A stretch of DNA of 64,000 nt, taken from the NCBI RefSeq assembly GCF_000372425.1, contig NZ_AQVD01000001.1, forward strand, positions 1 through 64,000, given 5' to 3'. Shown piece after piece: positions 15,519-24,558 of the stretch. Position numbers and translations under genes: made by a program. Each line of letters begins with the position of its first letter. The stretch's first letter is position 1. Origin of the DNA: Streptococcus ferus DSM 20646. Lineage in GTDB: Bacteria; Bacillota; Bacilli; Lactobacillales; Streptococcaceae. Under the pieces are notes generated by a model. The model saw only the letters and a list, made by a program, of their open reading frames with translations, did no database searches and was not told the DNA's origin.

Positions 15519-16008
15519 AGTGGGATTATTTGCAGGTTCGTTTGACCCTGTGACCAATGGGCATCTAGATCTTATTAAGCGGGCCAGCCTGCTTTTTGAT
15601 AAGCTTTATGTCGGTATTTTTTACAATCAGGAGAAGCAGGGGCTCTTTGATATCCCCAGCCGTAAGGCCATGCTGGAAGCAGCGGTAAGTCAATTTGACA
15701 ATGTCGAAGTGATCACCGCCCGTGACAGTCTGGCGGTGTCGATTGCCAGAAGTTTAGGAGTGACTCAACTGGTCAGGGGCCTGCGGAATGCTCAGGATTT
15801 TGAGTATGAGGCCAAGATGGCTTTCTTTAATCGTGAGCTGGCCGAGGAGATAGAGACCGTCTTTTTGCTGACGGCACCGGAGTGGCTCTATGTCAGCTCA
15901 AGCGGGATGAGAGAGCTGATTCATTTTAAGGTGGATATCAGTGCCTATGTACCAGAAGCCGTCGTCAAAGAAGTGGAGAAAAAGTTTGAAAACAATCCAA
16001 AAATTTAA
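15508..16008 (+). CDS. coaD: phosphopantetheine adenylyltransferase
   Basis: A 166-aa nucleotidyltransferase that makes dephospho-CoA from 4'-phosphopantetheine and ATP. The GSFDPVTNGHLDLI motif binds ATP, and RGLRNAQDFEYE and YVSSSGMREL are family signatures. It overlaps rsmD by 11 bp and sepM by 23 bp, so the three are translationally linked. Confidence 0.96.
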   Translation: MSDKVGLFAGSFDPVTNGHLDLIKRASLLFDKLYVGIFYNQEKQGLFDIPSRKAMLEAAVSQFDNVEVITARDSLAVSIARSLGVTQLVRGLRNAQDFEYEAKMAFFNRELAEEIETVFLLTAPEWLYVSSSGMRELIHFKVDISAYVPEAVVKEVEKKFENNPKI

Positions 16009-17032
16009 GTGGTGGCTCTTAGGCCTGCTCGGTTTCGTACTGATTTCGGTTGGGTTTTTCTATCCTTTGCCCTACTATATGGAGGCGCCCGGCGGAGCAT
16101 ACGATGTCGCTTCAGTCCTTTCGGTCAATGATCAACAAGCACCTAAAAAAGGCTCTTATCATTTCGTAGCGGTCTCTGTCACACGAGCAACACCAGCCAT
16201 GCTGCTCTATGCTTGGGCGACCCCTTTTACCGAAATATCTTCGGCAGAGGAGACAACCGGTGGCAGCAGCGATGCCGACTTTATTCGAATCAATCAGTTT
16301 TACATGGAGACGTCGCAAAACACAGCTGTCTATCAGGCGCTCAAATTAGCTGGGAAAAAGACAGATTTTCAATTTAAGGGTGTTTACGTCCTTGACGTGA
16401 CCAAAAAGTCAAGCTTTAAAGGGATTTTGAATATTGCTGATACGGTGACAGCCGTTAATGATAAACAATTTGCCAGCTCCAAAGAACTGATTGCCTATGT
16501 TTCGTCTATGTCTCTGGGAAGTAAGGTCAAGGTTACTTATACGTCAGCTGGTAAGGAAAAATCAGCCACGGGTAAGATTATCAAACTGTCCAATGGTAAA
16601 AACGGTATCGGTATTGGTCTGGTGGACCATACCGAGATTGTAACGGATGAAAACATCAAGTTCTCTACCCAAGGGGTTGGCGGACCGAGTGCTGGTCTGA
16701 TGTTTACACTGGATATTTATGATCAGCTCATCGATGAGGACCTCTTAAAAGGACGGACGGTAGCTGGAACGGGGACTATTTCTGAGGATGGCAAGGTTGG
16801 AGATGTCGGCGGTGTCAGACTGAAGGTTGCCGCAGCAGACAAGATTGGTGCCTCTATCTTTTTTGTTCCCAATAATCCTGTTGATAAGGCTGCCAAAAAG
16901 GCAGAACCAGATGCGATAACCAACTATGCCGAAGCCAAAAAGGCGGCTAAACAGCTAGGCAGCAAGATGACTATTGTTCCTGTCAAAAATGTTCAGGAGG
17001 CGATTGATTACCTGAAAAATCATTCGTCATAA
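15986..17032 (+). CDS. sepM: SepM-type PDZ/Lon (S16) membrane protease
   Basis: A 348-aa protein. One N-terminal membrane helix (FKWWLLGLLGFVLISVGFFY), a PDZ domain at about 120-195, and a C-terminal Lon-type protease domain with Ser235 in GVGGPSAGLM and Lys280 in GGVRLKVAAADK. The TTG at 15986 after a gtggag SD is the likeliest start, because upstream residues duplicate coaD coding sequence. In S. mutans SepM trims the competence signal peptide CSP outside the cell; that role here is inferred from family and synteny. A terminator follows at 17036. Confidence 0.9.
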   Translation: MKTIQKFKWWLLGLLGFVLISVGFFYPLPYYMEAPGGAYDVASVLSVNDQQAPKKGSYHFVAVSVTRATPAMLLYAWATPFTEISSAEETTGGSSDADFIRINQFYMETSQNTAVYQALKLAGKKTDFQFKGVYVLDVTKKSSFKGILNIADTVTAVNDKQFASSKELIAYVSSMSLGSKVKVTYTSAGKEKSATGKIIKLSNGKNGIGIGLVDHTEIVTDENIKFSTQGVGGPSAGLMFTLDIYDQLIDEDLLKGRTVAGTGTISEDGKVGDVGGVRLKVAAADKIGASIFFVPNNPVDKAAKKAEPDAITNYAEAKKAAKQLGSKMTIVPVKNVQEAIDYLKNHSS

Positions 17033-17035
17033 GAA

Positions 17036-17062
17036 GGAGCTGACCGAGTCAGCTCTTTTTTA
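17036..17062 (+). terminator. terminator of the rsmD-coaD-sepM operon
   Basis: Stem gagctgac/gtcagctc, 3-nt loop, T-run. Confidence 0.9.
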
Positions 17063-17081
17063 TCTGTTTCATCGGTCAACA

Positions 17082-17090
17082 TGTTACAAT
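17082..17090 (+). promoter_or_regulatory. extended -10 of the nucleotidase gene (probably leaderless)
   Basis: TGtTACAAT ending 6 nt before the ATG at 17097. No SD is present. Confidence 0.55.
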
Positions 17091-17096
17091 AGACCT

Positions 17097-18440
17097 ATGA
17101 AAGAACAGATTCGTATTCTCCATATCAATGACCTGCATTCGCATTTTGAAGCTTATCCCAAAATTAAGCGTTTTTTTGAAGCGCAGAGGCAAACAGAGGC
17201 TGAGGTCATCACATTAGATCTAGGGGATAATGTTGACAAAAGCCATCCCCTGACAGAAGCGACCTCCGGTCAAGCTAATATTCAGCTGATGAATGAGTTG
17301 GGGATTGATTTGGCAACGATTGGAAATAATGAAGGGGTAGGACTGTCAAAAGCAGAACTGAATAGCCTCTATGATAGGGCCGACTTTCAGGTTGTTTTAG
17401 GCAATCTGACCGATCAGTCAGGCCGTCCCTCTTGGGCTCAGCCTTACCATATCTATGAAACCAAGGCGGGTACCAGGTTAGCTTTTCTGGGGGCGACTTT
17501 TCCCTACTATTGGACCTATGAACCCAATGGCTGGCAGATCGAGGATGGCATTCAGGCGCTAGAGCGCCAGTTGGCAGAACCTGAGGTCAGAGAAGCTGAT
17601 TTTAGAATTCTCTTAAGTCATCTGGGCATTCGGGTTGATGAGGCTATCTGCCACAAACTGCCAGCGGTAGATCTGATTATCGGTGCCCATACTCACCATG
17701 TCTTTGAAGAGGGAGAGACGGTGATGGGGACTTATCTGGCAGCGGCAGGACGCTATGGGGAATATGTCGGTCAGATTGATTTAGTCTTTGACAATGGGCA
17801 GCTTGAGGAGATTGTTATTGAGGCTCAGCCGACCAGCCAGCTTAGTTCGCAGAAGACAGATGCTACTTTTGTAGAGGGGCTGGCCAGTCAGGGACGGACA
17901 ATGCTGGCTCAGGAAAAAATCTTTAACTGGCAGCAACCGCCTACTCTGCAGGGGTCTGCTGAATTGGTTTTGGAGGCTATGAGAGATTACAGTGGAGCAG
18001 ACTTGGCTATGGTCAATACGGGCATTGTGGTTCGTCCTTTTGAGAGGAGCTTAACCAGAGCCTCTCTCCACGCTTCCCTGCCCCATCAGATGCGACTGGT
18101 GACCTTTGAGCTGACCTCTTTGGAGCTGTTGGCGATCTGCCAAGATGTCTTCAGTCAGGCGGAATTGTTAGCCAACCAAAAAATCCGCGGGATGGGCTTT
18201 AGAGGGGAACGCTTTGGTCAGATGATGACAAGTGGCTTTACTTACAAAAATGGAAAAATAGTGTATAATGGTAAGGTTGATAAAGAAACTGAAAAAAAGA
18301 CCTTGGTTCTGGTTGACCAGTATTATTTTGCCCCTTATTTTGAATCGCTGAATCAGAAAAACGGCAAATACCGAGGTGACTTACTCTTCCCTGATCTCCT
18401 GAGAGAACTCGTCGAAAAATACCTGAAAGGAAAAGCATGA
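17097..18440 (+). CDS. metallophosphatase/5'-nucleotidase family protein
   Basis: A 447-aa two-domain protein. The metallophosphatase domain carries ILHINDLHSHFE, DLGDNVD, TIGNNEG, LLSHLG and IIGAHTHH. The C-terminal 5'-nucleotidase substrate domain begins near residue 280. Unlike secreted UshA enzymes it has no signal peptide, so it is cytoplasmic; B. subtilis YunD is a comparable protein. The substrate is probably a nucleotide or related phosphate ester. It overlaps yutD by 4 bp. The promoter lies so close to the ATG that a leaderless mRNA is likely. Confidence 0.88.
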   Translation: MKEQIRILHINDLHSHFEAYPKIKRFFEAQRQTEAEVITLDLGDNVDKSHPLTEATSGQANIQLMNELGIDLATIGNNEGVGLSKAELNSLYDRADFQVVLGNLTDQSGRPSWAQPYHIYETKAGTRLAFLGATFPYYWTYEPNGWQIEDGIQALERQLAEPEVREADFRILLSHLGIRVDEAICHKLPAVDLIIGAHTHHVFEEGETVMGTYLAAAGRYGEYVGQIDLVFDNGQLEEIVIEAQPTSQLSSQKTDATFVEGLASQGRTMLAQEKIFNWQQPPTLQGSAELVLEAMRDYSGADLAMVNTGIVVRPFERSLTRASLHASLPHQMRLVTFELTSLELLAICQDVFSQAELLANQKIRGMGFRGERFGQMMTSGFTYKNGKIVYNGKVDKETEKKTLVLVDQYYFAPYFESLNQKNGKYRGDLLFPDLLRELVEKYLKGKA

Positions 18441-18973
18441 GGAAAGACATTTCTCCCGACCTGTACAACTATAATAAATTTCCTGGACCGCAGTTTGTCT
18501 TTTTTGACAACCATGTCAAGAGTGACGACCTTGAGTTTTTGCTTTTGGAAAATGTTAAGGACGCTTTCGATGCCACGGTCTTTAGCCAGCGATTTTCGGA
18601 AATCCTGCTGAAATATGATTATATTGTAGGTGACTGGGGCAATGAGCAGCTGCGTTTGAAAGGTTTTTATAAGGAAGCTGATAAGAAAAAGTCAGCCTCA
18701 ACGATTGCCCGACTGGATGATTATATCACGGAGTACTGCAATTTTGGCTGTGCCTATTTTGTCCTTGAAAACCCAAATCCAAAAGAGATGGAAAAGGAAG
18801 AGGAGCGGCCGCGAAATCGCCGTCGTGACAATCGCAGACGCCGTCGATACAGCAAGTCTAGCAAAGTGGATTCGCCGAACAAGAAGCAAAGAGAAGATCG
18901 GCCTAAGTCAGAGAAGTCTAGACAGGACAAGGAGACCAACCAGCATTTTGTGATCAGGCAAAAGAAAGCCTAG
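18437..18973 (+). CDS. yutD: YutD family protein
   Basis: A 178-aa protein. The first about 115 residues are the conserved YutD domain (YNYNKFPGPQFVFFDN, LLKYDYIVGDWGNEQLRLKGFY, YITEYCNFGCAYFVLENP). The tail from about 115 is a long run of Arg, Lys, Glu and Ser (RPRNRRRDNRRRRRYSKSSK), low-complexity and likely disordered or RNA-binding. Molecular function is unknown. Its ATGA overlap with the nucleotidase gene shows a shared transcript. Confidence 0.88.
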   Translation: MRKDISPDLYNYNKFPGPQFVFFDNHVKSDDLEFLLLENVKDAFDATVFSQRFSEILLKYDYIVGDWGNEQLRLKGFYKEADKKKSASTIARLDDYITEYCNFGCAYFVLENPNPKEMEKEEERPRNRRRDNRRRRRYSKSSKVDSPNKKQREDRPKSEKSRQDKETNQHFVIRQKKA

Positions 18974-18982
18974 AAAGGAAAG

Positions 18983-19026
18983 AAGGAGACCGCGTGTGAC
19001 TGCCGGGTGAAGCAGCAGGTCTCCTT
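18983..19026 (+). other. inverted repeat between yutD and rlmN
   Basis: aaggagacc and ggtctcctt pair perfectly across a 26-nt loop. No long T-run follows. It sits in the 68-nt gap before rlmN and may attenuate or protect the message. Confidence 0.5.
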
Positions 19027-19041
19027 TGAGAAAGAAGACAA

Positions 19042-20127
19042 ATGAAACCATCTATTTATGGACTGACGCGCGATGAGTTGATTGATTGGGCGGAGGAACA
19101 CGGGGAGAAAAAATTCCGGGCCACTCAGATTTGGGATTGGCTCTACCGTAAACGTGTCCAGACCTTTGAGGAAATGACCAATCTTTCCAAAGACTTTATC
19201 GCTGTCTTAAATGACAGCTTCTGTCTGAACCCGCTGAAGCAACGGATTGTCCAAGAAGCTAGTGACGGAACCGTTAAGTATCTGTTTGAATTGCCAGACG
19301 GAATGCTGATTGAGACCGTTCTCATGCGTCAGCATTACGGCTTGTCTGTCTGTGTCACCACACAAGTCGGCTGCAATATCGGCTGTACGTTTTGTGCTTC
19401 CGGTCTGATTAAGAAACAGCGAGACCTCACCAGCGGTGAAATTGTCGCCCAAATCATGCTGGTGCAAAAATACTTTGATGAACGGCAGCAGGACGAGCGT
19501 GTCAGCCATGTAGTCGTGATGGGAATTGGTGAACCGTTTGATAATTACACCAATGTCTTGAAATTCCTGAGAACCATTAACGATGACAATGGTCTGGCCA
19601 TCGGTGCACGCCACATTACGGTCTCAACATCTGGTTTGGCTCATAAAATCCGTGATTTTGCCAATGAGGGTGTTCAGGTCAACTTAGCCGTCTCTCTGCA
19701 TGCGCCAAATAATGAGCTGCGGTCCAGCATTATGCGGATTAACCGATCCTTCCCTCTGGAAAAATTATTTGATGCCATTCATTACTATATTGAAACGACC
19801 AATCGTCGGGTTACCTTTGAATACATCATGCTCAATGAAGTCAATGATGGTCTTGAACAGGCTCAGGAGCTGGCAGATCTACTGAAAGACATTAAGAAAT
19901 TATCCTATGTCAATTTGATTCCTTACAATCCTGTTACGGAACATGACCAATATAGCCGCAGTCCCAAAGAACGTGTGCTAGCATTTTATGACAGGCTTAA
20001 GAAGAATGGTGTTAATTGTGTCATTCGTCAGGAGCACGGCACAGATATTGATGCCGCTTGTGGTCAACTGCGTTCAAATACAATGAAAAAAGATCGGCAG
20101 CAGGCGATCGCAGAAGCGGCAGATTGA
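19042..20127 (+). CDS. rlmN: dual-specificity 23S rRNA/tRNA methyltransferase RlmN (adenine-C2)
   Basis: A 361-aa radical-SAM enzyme. [11 protein letters not shown] holds the CxxxCxxC cluster ligands; [12 protein letters not shown] and ITVSTSGL are RlmN motifs, and the resolving/methyl-carrying cysteines are expected at Cys near the C-terminal DAACGQL and NCVIRQEHG. It methylates A2503 of 23S rRNA and A37 of some tRNAs. Its stop overlaps the vanZ start by one base. Confidence 0.95.
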   Translation: MKPSIYGLTRDELIDWAEEHGEKKFRATQIWDWLYRKRVQTFEEMTNLSKDFIAVLNDSFCLNPLKQRIVQEASDGTVKYLFELPDGMLIETVLMRQHYGLSVCVTTQVGCNIGCTFCASGLIKKQRDLTSGEIVAQIMLVQKYFDERQQDERVSHVVVMGIGEPFDNYTNVLKFLRTINDDNGLAIGARHITVSTSGLAHKIRDFANEGVQVNLAVSLHAPNNELRSSIMRINRSFPLEKLFDAIHYYIETTNRRVTFEYIMLNEVNDGLEQAQELADLLKDIKKLSYVNLIPYNPVTEHDQYSRSPKERVLAFYDRLKKNGVNCVIRQEHGTDIDAACGQLRSNTMKKDRQQAIAEAAD

Positions 20128-20630
20128 TGGTAACCTTATTTGATAAAGATGGCCGCCTAAAACCGAATGCGCGAAAAATAGCTATGTTATTAGCTATTTT
20201 TTATGCTTTTGGTATCGGTCTGATGTGTTTCACGCCTCAGACTTTTAGCGGGATGGAAACGCCAGGGATTAAGCATTATGGTCGACTGGTTGTCTTGTTG
20301 ACACCTTTTAATTCCTTGGTTCATTTGGGGGCTATTCAGTCGTTTGGGCAGTTGGTTTGGGTTATCGGTCAGAACATGGTCAATATTCTGCTCCTTTTTC
20401 CCTTAATCTTCTTGCTTTTATGCTTATTGCCGTCTTTACGAAGGAGATCAAGGGCCTGTCTGCTGGCTTTTGGGCTGAGCCTTTTCATTGAGCTGACGCA
20501 GTTGTTCTTGGACTGGCTGATTGCTGCCAATCGGGTATTTGAAATTGACGATTTATGGACCAACACTTTAGGAGGCCTGCTGGCATTCTGGCTTTTTGAT
20601 TATCTATTCAAAAAAGCCCCAAAGGCTTGA
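20127..20630 (+). CDS. VanZ family membrane protein
   Basis: A 167-aa protein with four or five membrane helices (AMLLAIFYAFGIGLMCF; NMVNILLLFPLIFLLLCLL; ACLLAFGLSLFIELTQLFL; GGLLAFWLFDYLF). The ELTQ motif and DIxDxxxNxxGxxxGF-like FEIDDLWTNTLGGLLAF are VanZ hallmarks. VanZ proteins give low-level teicoplanin tolerance in some hosts; the normal role is unclear. The ATG at 20127 overlaps the rlmN stop, so it is translationally coupled. Confidence 0.85.
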   Translation: MVTLFDKDGRLKPNARKIAMLLAIFYAFGIGLMCFTPQTFSGMETPGIKHYGRLVVLLTPFNSLVHLGAIQSFGQLVWVIGQNMVNILLLFPLIFLLLCLLPSLRRRSRACLLAFGLSLFIELTQLFLDWLIAANRVFEIDDLWTNTLGGLLAFWLFDYLFKKAPKA

Positions 20631-20698
20631 CTTGGAGTTGACTCTAAGGTCTATGATAAAGAAGAAGTGCCATCAATCTAGGAGATGAGAAAGAAGAA

Positions 20699-22447
20699 AT
20701 GAAAATCATAAAACAGCTCTGGTGGTTTTTCCAGCTTGAGAAAAAACGTTACTTAATCGGGATAATGGCGCTCAGTCTGGTCAGTTTTCTTAACCTGATA
20801 CCGCCAAAGGTAATGGGAGATGTCATAGACCGTATTGCCAATAAAAGTTTAACCAGCCAGCAGCTGCTGTGGAACTTGTTCTGGCTGATTTTGGCGGCCT
20901 TTGCCATGTATGGCCTGCGTTATGTCTGGCGGATTTTTATCTTAGGAACCTCTTACCGACTGGGACAGATTATGCGTTCCCGGCTCTTTGAACAGTTTAC
21001 CAAGATGTCTCCTTCCTTTTATCAGAAATACCGAACGGGTGATTTGATGGCTCATGCCACAAATGATATCAACGCCCTAACCCGCTTGGCTGGCGGTGGT
21101 GTGATGTCTGCTGTTGATGCTTCGGTGACGGCTCTTGTGACACTGGCGGCTATGTTTTTCAACATTTCCTGGCAGATGACACTGGTTGCCATTATTCCTT
21201 TGCCGCTCATGGCCTATGCGACCAATCGTCTGGGCAAGAAAACCCATGAAAGTTTCAAGGCTTCGCAGGCAGCCTTTTCAGATTTAAACAACAAGGTTCA
21301 AGAAAGTGTTTCAGGGATAAAAGTGACCAAGTCCTTTGGCTATCAGGCATCAGAACTTGCTTCCTTTCAAGAAACAAATGAGATGACCTTCGCCAAGAAT
21401 ATGACGACGATGACCTATGACAGTATGTTTAACCCTGTCGTCCTTCTTTTTGTAGGGGCCAGCTACGCCCTGACCCTCTTAGCGGGTTCTTATTTTGTGA
21501 AAAATGGTCAGGTAACCGTTGGGAATTTAGTCACCTTTATGACCTATCTGGATATGCTGGTTTGGCCGCTCATGGCTATCGGCTTTCTCTTTAATATGGT
21601 TCAGAGGGGAACGGTCTCTTATGAACGGATTATGGAGCTTTTAAATCAGGAATCAGATATTAAGGATTCCGTTCATGCTTTGGATAGCATCCAAAATGGT
21701 CCTCTGGACTATGATATTAAACGTTTTTCTTACGAAGGTGAGACGACACTGGAAGACATTCAGTTTCATCTGGATAAGGGACAGACATTAGGTCTTGTCG
21801 GACAGACAGGCTCCGGGAAAACCACTCTCTTGAAGCTGCTCTTGCGGGAGTACGATGTTAATCAAGGCAGCATTCGCTTAAATGGTCAGGATATTCGTAA
21901 CTATCGTGTGGCAGATCTGCGGCGTCTCATGGGCTATGTTCCCCAAGATCAGGTGCTTTTTGCCATGTCCATTAAGGATAATGTGCGATTTGGCAATCCA
22001 GACCTAGACATGGAACAGGTCATTTCAGCGACAAAACTGTCACAGGTCTACGGAGATATTATGGCTATGCCGGATCAGTTTGAAACGCTTATCGGTGAAA
22101 AAGGTGTCTCTCTTTCAGGAGGTCAAAAGCAAAGGCTGGCGATGAGCCGGGCAATGATTCTTAATCCAGACATCCTGATTTTGGATGATTCGCTTTCGGC
22201 GGTTGATGCTAAGACGGAGCACCTGATTATTGACAATCTAAAAGAAAACCGCCAAGATAAGACAACCATTATTACAGCCCATCGTCTGAGTGCGGTCGTG
22301 CATGCAGATCTTATTTTAGTTCTGCAAAATGGGCGCATCGTTGAGCGCGGCCGACACGATGAGTTGCTGCAAAAAGGCGGCTGGTACGCTCAGACCTATG
22401 AATCTCAGCAGCTGGAAATGAAAGGAGGGTCGGATTTTGGAGAATAA
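20699..22447 (+). CDS. heterodimeric ABC exporter, subunit with degenerate ATPase site
   Basis: A 582-aa half-transporter. Six membrane helices (about 15-310) and an ATPase domain with Walker A GQTGSGKTT, signature LSGGQKQR, and Walker B ILILDDSLSAVD. The residue after Walker B is Asp, not the catalytic Glu, so this is the degenerate half of a pair such as LmrCD, EfrAB or BmrCD. It overlaps its partner by 11 bp. Transport of drugs or lipids is inferred; the true substrate is not evident. Confidence 0.88.
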   Translation: MKIIKQLWWFFQLEKKRYLIGIMALSLVSFLNLIPPKVMGDVIDRIANKSLTSQQLLWNLFWLILAAFAMYGLRYVWRIFILGTSYRLGQIMRSRLFEQFTKMSPSFYQKYRTGDLMAHATNDINALTRLAGGGVMSAVDASVTALVTLAAMFFNISWQMTLVAIIPLPLMAYATNRLGKKTHESFKASQAAFSDLNNKVQESVSGIKVTKSFGYQASELASFQETNEMTFAKNMTTMTYDSMFNPVVLLFVGASYALTLLAGSYFVKNGQVTVGNLVTFMTYLDMLVWPLMAIGFLFNMVQRGTVSYERIMELLNQESDIKDSVHALDSIQNGPLDYDIKRFSYEGETTLEDIQFHLDKGQTLGLVGQTGSGKTTLLKLLLREYDVNQGSIRLNGQDIRNYRVADLRRLMGYVPQDQVLFAMSIKDNVRFGNPDLDMEQVISATKLSQVYGDIMAMPDQFETLIGEKGVSLSGGQKQRLAMSRAMILNPDILILDDSLSAVDAKTEHLIIDNLKENRQDKTTIITAHRLSAVVHADLILVLQNGRIVERGRHDELLQKGGWYAQTYESQQLEMKGGSDFGE

Positions 22448-24197
22448 TCAACGGCAGGGACGTGTCTTTTTACGCCTTATGTCCTATCTCAGACCCTATA
22501 AGTTTCTCACTTTTTTAGCCCTTTCGTTTCTGCTTCTGACAACGGTGATTAAGAGTTTGATCCCTTTAGTGGCCAGTCATTTTATTGATCGCTACCTGAC
22601 AGATATGAACCAAAAAGCCGCTATGCTCTTAGTCGGTTATTACCTGCTGTTTGTCCTTCAAACGATTTTGCAGTATTTTGGCAGCCTTTTCTTTGCGCGT
22701 GTTTCCTTCAGCGTGGTTAGGGATATTCGAAGGGATGCCTTTGCGAATATGGAAAGATTGGGGATGTCTTATTTTGACAAGACACCAGCCGGCTCTATTG
22801 TGTCCCGTTTAACCAATGATACGGAGAGCATCAGCGAGATGTTCTCAGGTATCCTGTCCAGTTTTATCTCGGCTATTTTTATTTTTAGTGTGACCCTTTA
22901 TACCATGCTGGTCCTCAATTACCAGCTCACCTTTTTAGTGGCCCTCTTTTTACCTTTTATTTTTCTGTTGGTCAATCTCTATCGGAAAAAATCGGTTAGC
23001 GTCATTTCTAAAACACGCAGTCTCTTAAGCGACATCAACAGTCATTTGGCCGAAAGCATTGAAGGTATTCGGATTATTCAGGCTTTCAGACAGGAAGAAC
23101 GCCTGAAAGAGGCCTTCGAAGAGGTCAATGAGGAGCATTTCCAATATGCTAACCGGTCAATGGCCCTGGACAGTCTTTTTTTGAGACCGGCCATGTCGCT
23201 CTTAAAACTTTTAGCTTATGCCGTTCTGATGGCCTATTTTGGTTTTTCTTGGCAGACGATTGGTATTTCAGCCGGTTTGATGTATGCTTTTATCCAATAT
23301 GTCAACAGGCTTTTCGATCCGCTGATAGAAGTTACCCAGAATTTTTCAACCCTGCAGACATCAATGGTATCAGCCGGCAGAGTCTTTGATTTGATTGATG
23401 AACAGGCCTATGAACCAAAACAGCTATCCAGTAACGCCAAAGTCTCAACTGGCCATATTGCCTTTAACAATGTTTCCTTCAGCTATGACGGTCAGCACCA
23501 GATTTTGGACAATATTTCTTTTGAGGTCAAACAAGGAGAAACCATCGCCTTTGTGGGTCCGACAGGATCTGGTAAATCCTCCATTATCAATGTCTTTATG
23601 CGGTTTTATGAGTTCCAGTCAGGACAGGTTCTCTTGGATGGGATTGACATCCGTCAGTACAGTCAAGAAGAGCTGCGGCGAACGATTGGACTGGTCTTGC
23701 AGGAGCCGTTCCTCTATCACGGCACTGTTGCCTCCAATATCAGAATGTATCAAGACTTAACTGATGAAGAGGTTGAGGCTGCGGCTAAATTTGTGGATGC
23801 TGACCCTTTTATTCAAAAATTGCCGCACAAATACGATGAACCCGTGAGCGAACGCGGTTCCAGCTTTTCAACAGGTGAACGCCAGCTGCTTGCTTTTGCG
23901 AGGACCATTGCCAGCCAGCCTAAAATTTTGATTCTTGATGAGGCGACAGCCAATATTGATTCGGCTACGGAGCAGCTGGTCCAGGCCTCCTTGGAAAAGA
24001 TGCGCCGGGGGCGGACAACCATTGCCATTGCCCATCGCCTGTCAACCATCCAAGATGCTAACTGTATTTACGTTCTTGACAAGGGCAAAATTATTGAATC
24101 AGGCAACCACGAGGATTTGCTTGCTCTGAAAGGGACTTACTACCGGATGTACCAGCTTCAGGCAGGCATGATGAAGAAGGATTCGGCCTTAATCTGA
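22437..24197 (+). CDS. heterodimeric ABC exporter, catalytically complete subunit
   Basis: A 586-aa half-transporter with six membrane helices and an ATPase domain: Walker A GPTGSGKSS, Walker B ILILDEATANID with the catalytic Glu, and H-loop IAHRLST. The signature FSTGERQ departs from LSGGQ, which complements the normal signature in the partner, the usual asymmetry of these exporters. The start is TTG at 22437 behind a strong aaaggaggg; no ATG fits. Confidence 0.88.
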   Translation: MENNQRQGRVFLRLMSYLRPYKFLTFLALSFLLLTTVIKSLIPLVASHFIDRYLTDMNQKAAMLLVGYYLLFVLQTILQYFGSLFFARVSFSVVRDIRRDAFANMERLGMSYFDKTPAGSIVSRLTNDTESISEMFSGILSSFISAIFIFSVTLYTMLVLNYQLTFLVALFLPFIFLLVNLYRKKSVSVISKTRSLLSDINSHLAESIEGIRIIQAFRQEERLKEAFEEVNEEHFQYANRSMALDSLFLRPAMSLLKLLAYAVLMAYFGFSWQTIGISAGLMYAFIQYVNRLFDPLIEVTQNFSTLQTSMVSAGRVFDLIDEQAYEPKQLSSNAKVSTGHIAFNNVSFSYDGQHQILDNISFEVKQGETIAFVGPTGSGKSSIINVFMRFYEFQSGQVLLDGIDIRQYSQEELRRTIGLVLQEPFLYHGTVASNIRMYQDLTDEEVEAAAKFVDADPFIQKLPHKYDEPVSERGSSFSTGERQLLAFARTIASQPKILILDEATANIDSATEQLVQASLEKMRRGRTTIAIAHRLSTIQDANCIYVLDKGKIIESGNHEDLLALKGTYYRMYQLQAGMMKKDSALI

Positions 24198-24225
24198 TAT
24201 TTTCAGAAAATTATAAAAAAAAGAC

Positions 24226-24253
24226 TTGACATTTCTTTCTATTCCTGTAAAAT
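24226..24253 (+). promoter_or_regulatory. trp operon promoter
   Basis: TTGACA (24226-24231), 16-bp spacer, TAAAAT (24248-24253), directly upstream of the T-box leader. Confidence 0.75.
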
Positions 24254-24259
24254 ATTAGT

Positions 24260-24523
24260 CAAATCAGAAGAAGTACTAAGTATTGTGTTTTCAGGGAGCT
24301 TGTGGTGATTGCGAACAAGCAGCAGGTATTTAGGAAATGGGCTGATGACGAATCAAGATGAAGGTAATCAATAGTCTTCAGGTGGGCACCCCTTACCGTG
24401 CAACTCCTTGTTTGAGGAGGATGAGATGGCGACGCTTGGTAAAGTCGCTAATTGAGGTGGCACCGTGTTAAACAGCTTTAACGCCCTCACGCAGAGTTTT
24501 TTTCTGTGTGAGGGCTTTTTCTT
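24260..24523 (+). promoter_or_regulatory. T-box leader, tryptophan type, of the trp operon
   Basis: T-box core aggtggcaccgtg at 24455-24467, competing terminator gccctcac/gtgagggc with T-run at 24483-24520. TGGC rather than TGGT in the core pairs with a tRNA whose discriminator is G, as in tRNA-Trp. This independently supports tryptophan specificity. A TGG that could be the specifier lies in aggaaaTGGgctgatg near 24337. Uncharged tRNA-Trp would open expression of trpEGDCFBA. Confidence 0.9.
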
Positions 24524-24558
24524 GCCTTCGTCTATGATAAAGAGAGAAAGGAAATCAG

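Noticed and set aside
15941..15985. Longer N-terminus for SepM from ATG 15941
   Set aside because: It would lie fully inside coaD and add polar residues before the membrane helix. The TTG at 15986 has an SD and puts the catalytic Ser and Lys at 235 and 280, as I recall for SepM.
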